From: Campylobacterales bacterium
GTDB taxonomy: Bacteria; Campylobacterota; Campylobacteria; Campylobacterales; QNZT01
DNA: 11,680 nucleotides
Direction: 5' to 3'
NCBI GenBank assembly: GCA_015489185.1
Contig: WGAE01000152.1
Span: forward strand, 1 to 11,680
Under the pieces are notes generated by a model that saw only the letters and a list, made by a program, of their open reading frames with translations, did not search any database and was not told where the DNA came from. The position numbers and the translations under genes are program-made. Positions 1-6,312 of this stretch are shown here, piece after piece (positions within the stretch are counted from its first letter, which is position 1; the number at the start of each line of letters is the position of its first letter).

Positions 1-150
1 AATATATATTTTTTCATTTTTCTTATCAAGGTAGACGTACGCATACTCTTTAAAATCAGTTTTTTGCGACTCTTTGATGAGAGATATAAGTAAAAAAGTT
101 AGAATGACTGATAAAAGTGTAGTTATTAAAATCTCTTTATTTGCATCCAT
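1..150 (-). CDS. Partial small membrane-anchored protein (N-terminus only)
   Basis: Reading the minus strand from an ATG at 150 gives 50 codons with no stop up to the window edge, so the gene continues outside. The translation begins MDANKEILITTLLSVILTFL. Residues about 7-25 form a hydrophobic stretch followed by Lys/Glu/Gln-rich sequence (IKESQKTDFKEYAYVYLDKK), which is the pattern of an N-terminal membrane anchor or uncleaved signal with a soluble domain outside the cytoplasm. I do not recognise the family. No strong ribosome-binding site is visible before the ATG, although a TATAGT hexamer lies just upstream on the same strand. It is divergent from the lipoprotein gene starting at 260. The long open frame in AT-rich DNA and the sensible membrane-anchor pattern support a real gene, but only the start is visible. 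Confidence 0.55.
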   Translation of the reverse strand, partial: MDANKEILITTLLSVILTFLLISLIKESQKTDFKEYAYVYLDKKNEKIYI

Positions 151-180
151 TTCGACACTATAACTAAAAAAAATTAGGGA

Positions 181-216
181 AAAATGAGAAAGCTTCTTAT
201 TATTTCCTCATTTTTT
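181..216. repeat. Imperfect inverted repeat between divergent genes
   Basis: Bases 181-192 (AAAAATGAGAAA) pair with 204-216 (TTTCCTCATTTTT) over 12 base pairs with one bulged C, around an 11-base loop. The right arm runs into a T tract ending at 218. The shape resembles a weak intrinsic terminator or attenuator. It lies between two divergent starts (150 minus and 260 plus), where an ordinary end-of-gene terminator is not expected. It could be an operator, a leader hairpin, or chance in AT-rich DNA. Confidence 0.3.
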
Positions 217-222
217 TAAGAG

Positions 223-237
223 ACAATAACATTGTCA
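223..237. promoter_or_regulatory. Short palindrome upstream of the lipoprotein gene (possible operator)
   Basis: GACAAT and ATTGTC form perfect 6-base arms around a 3-base spacer, ending 10 bases before the AAGGAG ribosome-binding site (248-253) of the lipoprotein gene. The position suits a repressor operator or a small leader hairpin. No regulator family can be named from it, and a 6-base palindrome can arise by chance. Confidence 0.3.
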
Positions 238-259
238 AAAAACCAATAAGGAGCAAACT

Positions 260-709
260 ATGATGCAAAAAACAATATGTGCAATCTCATTTACCACTGT
301 CCTGTTGTTAACAACAGGATGTGCACAAAAACACTATGTGGAATCTGTACCTAAAATAGACCCTGCTAAACTTCCTGTAGTTTTACAAGGTCAGGGAGAA
401 TATAAACCATACGGTAAATCGATACTCTTTATCCCGGCAGGAACAAAAGTACCTGTTAAGGTGTCAATAAAAGGTGATATATTTACACAAGACTTAAACC
501 AAACTCTCCACATCAAACTGAAAAATAATACCTATGTCTATGCAAACTTTGTGGATGAAAGATACCGAAAATATCCTGTTTGGATCAGTCATGACAAGAT
601 ACATTGGAAAAAATATAAAGATGTATATACAGGCACATACTCCGTAGGGGCATCAATAGGCAATGATGGTGCATATATCCATATGTATTTGATTGCAACT
701 GAAAAATAG
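260..709 (+). CDS. Putative lipoprotein of unknown family
   Basis: The 149-residue product starts with a short charged segment (MMQK), a hydrophobic stretch (residues 5-17) and a lipobox-like LLTTGC with the candidate lipidated Cys at residue 21. The position three before the Cys is Thr rather than the usual Leu, so the lipobox is slightly off consensus. The mature part (about 22-149) has no family I recognise. It alternates short hydrophobic and polar stretches (SILFIPAGTKVPVKVSIKGD, TYVYANF), which suggests a small beta-rich domain in the periplasm or at an envelope surface. A strong AAGGAG (248-253) sits 6 bases before the first of two consecutive ATGs; either could be used. The gene is convergent with the response regulator gene, and the two stop codons are directly adjacent. 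Composition is AT-rich compared with uvrA onward. The coding call is secure; the function is unknown. Confidence 0.8.
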   Translation: MMQKTICAISFTTVLLLTTGCAQKHYVESVPKIDPAKLPVVLQGQGEYKPYGKSILFIPAGTKVPVKVSIKGDIFTQDLNQTLHIKLKNNTYVYANFVDERYRKYPVWISHDKIHWKKYKDVYTGTYSVGASIGNDGAYIHMYLIATEK

Positions 710-1426
710 TCAATATACTTTAAGTTTATATCCGATACCGGAAATATTTTCAATAAAATTTCGATTGGGCTTTGTAAGTGAAATTTTCTTGCGAAGCCCG
801 TAAATCAGTGTTCTTAAAGCATCTTTACGCATACCTTCATACTGCCACAAAAGATTTTCAATCTCTCTGTAAGTAACTGCACGTTGCCTGTTTTTTACCA
901 AATAGTCAAAAAAGTACAACTCATTCCGGGTTAATTTGATAACCTTTCCGGCAATAATGAGTGTTTTATTAAAAAGATCATAAAATGACTCTTCATCAAG
1001 AAAAACAATATTTGTATTATCTGATAAAAGCGACTCAGAGGCTAAATACAAAGCCTCTTGCATTTTATGCGATGTTACCGGCTTAACCAGATATTTCACA
1101 AGTTGCAACTCAACAGCCTTTAGCAAATCATCTTTATCGGTGAATGCAGTCATAATGATAATAGGTACCTTTTTGTCATTTAAACGCACTTTTGCAGCAA
1201 ATTCAAGTCCGTTTAATTTTGGCATTTTAATATCAGTAATAATGATATCAGGTCGTTTCTCTTTCCAGATTTTCAGTGCTTCTGCTCCATCATTTGCCTC
1301 ATAAACTTCTCTAAAATAGCGTGATAAATATTCAACACCGTTTTGACGAACAGAACCCTCATCTTCAGCATATAAAACAGTTAATGCATCAAGTGCTTTT
1401 AAATCTATACTGCTATTAAAATGCAT
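710..1426 (-). CDS. OmpR/PhoB-type two-component response regulator
   Basis: The 238-residue product has an N-terminal CheY-like receiver (about 14-125) and a C-terminal winged-helix DNA-binding domain (about 140-238). Receiver landmarks are the acidic pair E21-D22, the phospho-acceptor D65 in IITDIKMP, T93 in IIMTAFT and K115 in YLVKPV. The C-terminal half shows the trans_reg_C pattern: LTRNELYFFDYLV, then TYREIENLLW, a recognition helix around RKDALRTLIYGLRKKI (200-215) and the closing hairpin ENISGIGYKL. It should bind DNA as a phosphorylation-dependent transcription regulator in the cytoplasm. No histidine kinase gene is visible in the window, so its partner and targets are unknown. An AGGGAA sits 6 bases before the ATG. 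It lies downstream of uvrA on the same strand but 163 bases away, separated by a decayed frame. It meets the lipoprotein gene tail to tail with no spacer. Confidence 0.92.
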   Translation of the reverse strand: MHFNSSIDLKALDALTVLYAEDEGSVRQNGVEYLSRYFREVYEANDGAEALKIWKEKRPDIIITDIKMPKLNGLEFAAKVRLNDKKVPIIIMTAFTDKDDLLKAVELQLVKYLVKPVTSHKMQEALYLASESLLSDNTNIVFLDEESFYDLFNKTLIIAGKVIKLTRNELYFFDYLVKNRQRAVTYREIENLLWQYEGMRKDALRTLIYGLRKKISLTKPNRNFIENISGIGYKLKVY

Positions 1427-1453
1427 AAGTTTCCCTATTCATCCTGTCAAACT

Positions 1454-1589
1454 TCATAAAGTCGATATCTCTGCCGTTTTCTCACTATCATAAAAAAGCT
1501 GTACCGTTCTATCCGATAATATACTCAAAATTGTTTACCATCAGTGCCCCTCTCGTTTTAGCATAATATGCGTTAATAGCTTCATGAAA
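1454..1589 (-). pseudogene. Possible frameshifted gene remnant between uvrA and the response regulator
   Basis: Directly after the uvrA TAG the same frame stays open for 26 codons and reads like protein (FHEAINAYYAKTRG, then ALMVNNFEYIIG) before a TAG at 1509-1511. Shifting by one base at the GG of 1513-1514 continues as DRTVQLFYDSEKTAEISTL with a TGA at 1454-1456. Removing one G would join the halves into a continuous 44-residue C-terminus (25 plus 19) ending 27 bases before the response regulator ATG. This is what a broken upstream partner of the regulator might leave. The family is not recognisable. A second reading is a tiny ORF starting at the internal ATG (1541-1539), which has a GAGAGGGG ribosome-binding-like sequence and encodes 10 residues. 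Chance open frames of this length are possible. Confidence 0.35.
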
Positions 1590-4406
1590 CTACTCCACCC
1601 CAAGTTCTTTTTTCAAAAACTTCCCGGTATATGAGCCGCTTTTGTCTACGTTTTTTGCCACTTCGTACGGTGTGCCGGTGTCGACGATCTGTCCGCCTTT
1701 GCTGCCGCCTTCGGGTCCCATATCTATGACATAGTCGGCGTTTTTGATGACATCGAGATTGTGTTCGATCACAAGAACGGTATTGCCGAGATCTGTCAGG
1801 TGGTGGAGGACTTTGACCAGTCTGTCCACGTCGGCAAAGTGGAGTCCGGTTGTCGGTTCGTCGAGAATGTAGAGCGTATTTCCGGTATCGCTTTTACTCA
1901 GCTCTTTGGCAAGTTTGATGCGCTGCGCCTCTCCGCCGCTGAGTGTCGTGGCGTTTTGCCCGAGTGTGATATATCCCAGCCCGACATCCTGCAGGGTTTT
2001 GAGTTTTTGATGAATCTTCGGCACCGCTTTGAAAAACTCCATCGCTTCGTCGACGCTCATCTCCAGCACTTCGGCGATGTTTTTCCCTTTGTAGAGCACC
2101 TCAAGCGTCTGGGCGTTGTAGCGTTTGCCGCCGCAGGCGTCGCACTTGACCTGTATGTCGGGCAGAAAGTGCATCTCGATCTTGATCTCACCCTCCCCCT
2201 GACACTTTTCGCAGCGCCCGCCTTTGACATTGAAGCTGAAACGCCCGATCTTGTAGCCGCGTATCTCCGCCTCTTTGGTCTTGGCAAAGAGCGCGCGGAT
2301 CTCATCCATCACGCCGGTATAGGTAGCGGGGTTGCTGCGCGGTGTCCGTCCGATGGGGCTTTGGTCGAGGTAAATCACTTTATCAAGTTGCTCGAGTCCC
2401 AGGCACTCGACCCCTTCCACTTTTTTGACCTTTTTGCTGCGGTTGAGCAACTCTTTGGCGACCGGCAACAGTGTCTGGAGTATGAGTGAACTCTTTCCGC
2501 TTCCGCTCACGCCGGTGACGGCAACAAGATTGGAGAGCGGAATTTTGACATCAAGGTTTTGGATGTTGTTGATTGTGACGTTTTTGATCTCCAGCCACTT
2601 CTCTTGTTTACGTCCTTTGTAGTAGTCGATCGTTTTGCGTCCGTAGAGGTAGCCTGCGGTAAGTGTCTTTGCTTTTTTCAGATCCGCCAGTGTTCCGCTG
2701 AAGATCACCTCTCCGCCGTATTTTCCCGCTCTGGGACCGATGTCAATGATAAAATCTGCCGCCTGAATCGTCTCTTTGTCGTGTTCGACAACGATGACGG
2801 TATTGCCTTTTTGCTGCAGGTTTTTGAGGGTTTTGATCAGTTTGAGGGTGTCGCGTTCATGAAGTCCGATACTCGGTTCGTCCAGTACGTACATCACCCC
2901 CGTCAGCCCGCTTCCGATCTGCGAAGCGATACGAATACGCTGCGCCTCTCCGCCGCTGATCGTGCGCGCGTCACGCCCCAGAGACAAATAACCGAGTCCA
3001 ACATCGTAGAGGAAGAAGAGACGTTCGTTGATCTCTTTGAGAATCGGCGCGGCGATCATCTGCTGTTGCGGCGTCAGATACGCAAATCGCGCTTCATCGG
3101 CGAAAAAGCGGTAGGTCTCTTCGATCGGCATCTCCAGAATATCGGCAATACCGTGCCCCGCGACCTTGACAGCTAGCGAACGTTGCGAGAGACGGTAGCC
3201 GCCGCAGTTGTCGCACACCTTTTCGGTCATATATTCGCCCAGCTCTTTTTCATCTTTGAGCATATCGTGCGCAATCTTGATCACTCCCGGAAAAGGGCGC
3301 ACTACTTTGTGCCGTTTCCAGGTAAAACGCGACTGCTCCACGCCGCCGTGTAAAATCGCTTTTTGCTGGTGCTCGGGCAGTTCTTCAAACGGCACCGTCA
3401 CATCAATACCCGCCGCTTCACAAAAACCCATCAGCAGTTTGAAGTAGTACCCTTTGTTAAAACCGTAAAAGAGGCGCACCGCCCCCTTTTCCAGCGGCAG
3501 ATGCGGATCGATCACCTTTTTGAGATCAAGCGCGTAGCGGATCCCCAGACCGTCACACACTTCGCACGCCCCTTTAGGAGAGTTGAACGAAAAGGAGAGC
3601 GGTTCGAGCGGCTCAAAAGAGATTTTACAGTCAAAACAGGCAAAATGTTCACTATAGTGAATGTGTGTTTCAGGGTAGTCGATCTCTTCGGCGTTCATGA
3701 TCTCGATCTCCAGCTCGCCGTAACTCTCTTTGAGCGCTTTTTCGACATCTTCGGCGATACGCTGCCGGTTCGACTCCTTGACCACGACACGGTCGATCAC
3801 CACTTTGATCGTATGTTTTTTCGTTTTGCTCAGTTCGATCTCATCATCCAGACGCACCATCACCCCGTCAATCATCGCACGTACATACCCTTTGGCGACG
3901 AGCGATTCGATCAGGTCGGCAAAGGTGCCCTTCTTCTCCCGTACAAGCGGCGCCATCATGACGATCTTCGCCCCTTCCGGAAGCTTTTGCACCTGTTCGA
4001 TAATATCCGCCGCACTCATCTGCGAAATCGGTTTGCCGCATTTGTGACAGTGTTGTTTGCCCACGCGTGCATAGAGCAGTCGCAGATAGTCGTAGATTTC
4101 GGTGATCGTGCCCACCGTGGAGCGCGGATTTTTGGAGGTGGTCTTCTGATCGATCGCGATAGCGGGCGTCAACCCTTCGATCTTGTCGACATCAGGCTTG
4201 CCGATACGATCCAGAAACTGTCTGGCATAGGAGGAGAGCGACTCGATATAGCGGCGCTGCCCCTCGGCATAGAGGGTATCAAACGCCAGCGTACTCTTGC
4301 CGCTTCCGCTGATACCGGTGATGACGATCAGGCTGTTTTTGGGAATTTCGAGATTGATATTTTTGAGATTGTGCTCTCTGGCACCGTAGATTTTGATTTT
4401 ATCCAT
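1590..4406 (-). CDS. uvrA: Excinuclease ABC subunit A (UvrA)
   Basis: UvrA is the ATP-dependent DNA-damage sensor of nucleotide excision repair; in the cytoplasm it dimerises, scans DNA and loads UvrB at lesions. The 938-residue product has the usual full length and both ABC ATPase modules. Module one has Walker A GISGSGKST at 31-39, signature ISGGEAQ around 483-489 and Walker B VLDEP around 507-511. Module two has Walker A GVSGSGKSS at 632-640, signature LSGGEAQ around 822-828 and Walker B ILDEP around 847-851. Zinc-binding Cys pairs are at C257/C260 with C281/C284, and at C732/C735 with C755/C758; further CxxC pairs occur at 120/123 and 398/401. The N-terminus (IKIYGAREHNLKNI) matches the family start. 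AGAGGAT precedes the ATG and lies in the end of the upstream permease gene, whose stop is one base away. The two genes are therefore probably cotranscribed and translationally coupled. No SOS-type operator was recognised. No clear terminator follows it. Confidence 0.98.
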   Translation of the reverse strand: MDKIKIYGAREHNLKNINLEIPKNSLIVITGISGSGKSTLAFDTLYAEGQRRYIESLSSYARQFLDRIGKPDVDKIEGLTPAIAIDQKTTSKNPRSTVGTITEIYDYLRLLYARVGKQHCHKCGKPISQMSAADIIEQVQKLPEGAKIVMMAPLVREKKGTFADLIESLVAKGYVRAMIDGVMVRLDDEIELSKTKKHTIKVVIDRVVVKESNRQRIAEDVEKALKESYGELEIEIMNAEEIDYPETHIHYSEHFACFDCKISFEPLEPLSFSFNSPKGACEVCDGLGIRYALDLKKVIDPHLPLEKGAVRLFYGFNKGYYFKLLMGFCEAAGIDVTVPFEELPEHQQKAILHGGVEQSRFTWKRHKVVRPFPGVIKIAHDMLKDEKELGEYMTEKVCDNCGGYRLSQRSLAVKVAGHGIADILEMPIEETYRFFADEARFAYLTPQQQMIAAPILKEINERLFFLYDVGLGYLSLGRDARTISGGEAQRIRIASQIGSGLTGVMYVLDEPSIGLHERDTLKLIKTLKNLQQKGNTVIVVEHDKETIQAADFIIDIGPRAGKYGGEVIFSGTLADLKKAKTLTAGYLYGRKTIDYYKGRKQEKWLEIKNVTINNIQNLDVKIPLSNLVAVTGVSGSGKSSLILQTLLPVAKELLNRSKKVKKVEGVECLGLEQLDKVIYLDQSPIGRTPRSNPATYTGVMDEIRALFAKTKEAEIRGYKIGRFSFNVKGGRCEKCQGEGEIKIEMHFLPDIQVKCDACGGKRYNAQTLEVLYKGKNIAEVLEMSVDEAMEFFKAVPKIHQKLKTLQDVGLGYITLGQNATTLSGGEAQRIKLAKELSKSDTGNTLYILDEPTTGLHFADVDRLVKVLHHLTDLGNTVLVIEHNLDVIKNADYVIDMGPEGGSKGGQIVDTGTPYEVAKNVDKSGSYTGKFLKKELGVE

Positions 4407-4407
4407 A

Positions 4408-5145
4408 CTATCCTCTGAAGATTTTATTCAATATCAGAGCCAAGATAATGAAATTCAACACAAGGATCATCTTTTTGTGGCGCTTTGCGTCGGTTTTATG
4501 CGCGAAGTGGATGCCGATCCAGACACCCGCAAGCGACGAGAGTCCGACCAGCAGCCCGTGTTTGTAATCGACATATCCGTAACTGCTCAGACTTACCAAG
4601 CCGGCGATCGACGAAAAAACAACAAAAAAGAGCGCCGCGGATACCGCTTCCTTGACGTGATAGTGCAAAAAACCGACCATCACAGGGGTCAAAAGCAGCG
4701 CCCCGCCGATTCCGATACTCGTCGCAAAGATCCCGATCAGCACACCGATCGCCAGAAAAAGCGCCCTGTTTTCGATTTTGGGTTTATCGCTTTGTGCGGG
4801 CGCGTGAAAGAAGCGGTAGATCGCGTAGAGAATCACACCCAGAAAGATGAAGGTAAGCGTTCTTGATGAAAAGTGATGGACGATATACCCGCTCGCCAGT
4901 CCGCCAAGAAAACCGCCGATACCGAAAAAGATGGTACTCGAGACCTTCAGCGATCCTTTACGATAGTTCAGAAATGAGCCGAAAAGCGAACTGAAGACCA
5001 TCTGTACGACCGAAATCCCGATCGCGGATTTGATATCAAACCCCAGATAGAGCAGTGCGGGTACCAGGATGGTTCCCCCGCCCACTCCGAAAAAGCCGGA
5101 GATCGCTCCGACGAACATACCGACAAAAACCAATGCTATACTCAT
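4408..5145 (-). CDS. TauE/SafE-family (DUF81) membrane permease
   Basis: This 245-residue, strongly hydrophobic protein has about eight membrane segments. It shows the two-fold internal repeat of the TauE/SafE family: GFFGVGGGTILVPALLYLG with AIGISVVQMVFSSLFGSFLN (residues about 17-60), echoed by TSIGIGGALLLTPVMVGFL and AVSAALFFVVFSSIAG (about 142-181). A charged cytoplasmic or periplasmic loop (residues about 113-126) separates the halves. Family members are inner-membrane transporters or exporters of sulfonates, sulfoacetate, sulfite and similar organic or inorganic anions. The substrate here cannot be read from sequence. AGG sits 6 bases before the ATG. The TAG stop is one base from the uvrA ATG, so it is the first gene of a two-gene unit. 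It is divergent from fliN across 56 bases. No functional link to DNA repair is evident; the pairing may only reflect shared transcription. Confidence 0.9.
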   Translation of the reverse strand: MSIALVFVGMFVGAISGFFGVGGGTILVPALLYLGFDIKSAIGISVVQMVFSSLFGSFLNYRKGSLKVSSTIFFGIGGFLGGLASGYIVHHFSSRTLTFIFLGVILYAIYRFFHAPAQSDKPKIENRALFLAIGVLIGIFATSIGIGGALLLTPVMVGFLHYHVKEAVSAALFFVVFSSIAGLVSLSSYGYVDYKHGLLVGLSSLAGVWIGIHFAHKTDAKRHKKMILVLNFIILALILNKIFRG

Positions 5146-5172
5146 GGTACACCTATCTTGAAATTGACCGAT

Positions 5173-5201
5173 TTTACATAAAAGCCACTTAAAGGTATAA
5201 T
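5173..5201 (+). promoter_or_regulatory. Candidate sigma-70-type promoter of fliN-fliO
   Basis: TTTACA (5173-5178) and TATAAT (5196-5201) are separated by 17 bases, close to the housekeeping consensus. The -10 box ends immediately before the ATG at 5202, so the expected transcription start (about 5208) falls on the second in-frame ATG. An AAAGG (5191-5195) that could serve as a ribosome-binding site for the first ATG overlaps the promoter and would not be in that transcript. No sigma-54 or sigma-28 flagellar promoter motif was found in the 56-base gap. This is a sequence match only. Confidence 0.5.
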
Positions 5202-5510
5202 ATGTTCATGAACGAAACACAGGAGACCAAACAACACCCGCTCAACTACGATAAACTGATCGATATCTCCGTTCAGCTGGTGACGGAACTGGGATCGACG
5301 AAGATCACCGTCGAGGAGTTTTTGCAGTTACAAAAAGGCTCCGTCATCGACCTGAACAAACCGGCGGGTGAGAGTGTCGAACTCTTTATCAACGGGAAGA
5401 TTCTCGGCAAAGGGGAAGTGATGGTATACGAAGACAATCTCGCGATTCGTATCAACGAGATTCTCGACTCCGATTCGATTATCCAGTACTTCAAGAAAGA
5501 GCAAATGTGA
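5202..5510 (+). CDS. fliN: Flagellar motor switch protein FliN
   Basis: FliN is a C-ring component on the cytoplasmic face of the flagellar basal body; it binds phosphorylated CheY and export-apparatus proteins and takes part in rotational switching. The 102-residue product is essentially one SpoA/FliN domain (about 20-100) with the conserved run LQKGSVIDLNKPAGESVELF (43-62), then NGKILGKGEVMVYEDNLAIR and an ILDSDSIIQYF tail. It closely resembles the short FliN of Campylobacter-type bacteria. Two in-frame ATGs are possible: 5202, with AAAGG 6 bases upstream, and 5208, at the predicted start of transcription from the promoter above. The residues affected (MF) lie outside the conserved domain. 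The last codon and stop (ATGTGA) overlap the GTG of the FliO-like gene, so the two are probably coupled. Other flagellar genes are not in the window. Confidence 0.93.
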   Translation: MFMNETQETKQHPLNYDKLIDISVQLVTELGSTKITVEEFLQLQKGSVIDLNKPAGESVELFINGKILGKGEVMVYEDNLAIRINEILDSDSIIQYFKKEQM

Positions 5511-6289
5511 GACGCGTTCTCCTTGCGCTTCTTTTTACCTTTTTTACCCTGCACGCCGCTTCCATTACCCGATTTACCGTTTCACAGACTCCCGATCATG
5601 TCGATCTGCTGCTGCAGTTTGACGCACCTTATCGCGGCAGTGTCGCCAAAACCCGCAAGGAGAAGGTCACCCAACTGTTGCTCGCACACCTTACGGCACA
5701 TACCCCCAGGACACAAAAACGTTTCGACCTTCCCTGGCTGCGCCAAATCGCGCTGATCGGCGAAAAGAATGGGGTGCGTATCTTGCTGGAGGGAGACGAG
5801 AAACTGCATATTGAAGCCTCCAAAACCCTCGACAACCGGCAGATGCGCATTCGTATCGAAAAAACGGCTGCGGCAATAAACGACTCCCCCGCTCCGTCAT
5901 CACAACCTGTATCGCCCCGCCCCATTCCCGACACTCCGGCATCGGCAAAAAACGATCTCGATCTCGGATTCTCTTTTGTCAAAGTAATGCTCGTACTTGC
6001 GGCACTGATCGCGCTTTTGTGGTGGCTGCGCCGTCGCCTGCAGAGAGAATCGGGCAGTTCCTGGCTTTTTGGCGGCAAAGAGGATCAGGAGTCGATCAAA
6101 ATCCTCCGGCAAAAGCCGATCGATATGAAAAACCGCATCGCTCTTGTCGAATATGAAGGCAGACGCTACCTGCTGCTGCTGGGGGAAAGCAATCTGCTTC
6201 TGGATCGTTTCGAAGAGAGCGAGGATGAAATCTTCGAACGCCTGCTGGCTCAAAAAGGGAAGAAACTCAAAACCTACCTCGAGGAGTAA
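5507..6289 (+). CDS. fliO: FliO-like flagellar export-apparatus protein
   Basis: FliO assists assembly of the FliP ring of the flagellar type III export gate in the inner membrane. The 260-residue product has a signal-like N-terminus (MRRVLLALLFTFFTLHAAS), a predicted periplasmic beta-rich region (about 20-118, AMIN-like in appearance), and a Pro/Ser-rich linker (about 125-147). One membrane helix (about 154-173) precedes RRRLQR, followed by a cytoplasmic domain (about 195-260). That last domain has the FliO pattern ILRQKPIDMKNRIALVEYEG followed by RRYLLLLGESNLLLD. Enterobacterial FliO is much shorter and lacks the large outer region, so this form is extended. The start is GTG, overlapping the fliN stop as GTGA, with an AAGAAAGAG ribosome-binding-like sequence in the end of fliN. 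The stop lies 23 bases from the convergent metH stop; no convincing terminator is seen between them. Without the fliN context the call would be weaker. Confidence 0.68.
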   Translation: MRRVLLALLFTFFTLHAASITRFTVSQTPDHVDLLLQFDAPYRGSVAKTRKEKVTQLLLAHLTAHTPRTQKRFDLPWLRQIALIGEKNGVRILLEGDEKLHIEASKTLDNRQMRIRIEKTAAAINDSPAPSSQPVSPRPIPDTPASAKNDLDLGFSFVKVMLVLAALIALLWWLRRRLQRESGSSWLFGGKEDQESIKILRQKPIDMKNRIALVEYEGRRYLLLLGESNLLLDRFEESEDEIFERLLAQKGKKLKTYLEE

Positions 6290-6312
6290 TCCCGAAACAC
6301 TGCCGCGCAGAC

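Noticed and set aside
1422..1450. TTGACA-17-TATGCA on the minus strand before the response regulator
   Set aside because: The -10 match is poor (3 of 6) and includes the start codon, so transcription would begin inside the gene; the AGGGAA ribosome-binding site argues for a promoter further upstream.
1561..1571. GCATA-A-TATGC palindrome after uvrA
   Set aside because: Five-base arms with a one-base centre cannot form a stable hairpin, no T tract follows, and it lies within the suspected gene remnant.
3363..4418. Long plus-strand open frame (351 codons) opposite uvrA
   Set aside because: It lies wholly antisense to a clear uvrA; its composition (many His, Arg, Phe, Asp) is what the complement of a GC-richer gene gives, and no family pattern is seen.
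6300..6310. CTGC-CGC-GCAG hairpin between the convergent fliO-like and metH genes
   Set aside because: Only four base pairs with no T tract on either strand; too weak to call a terminator.
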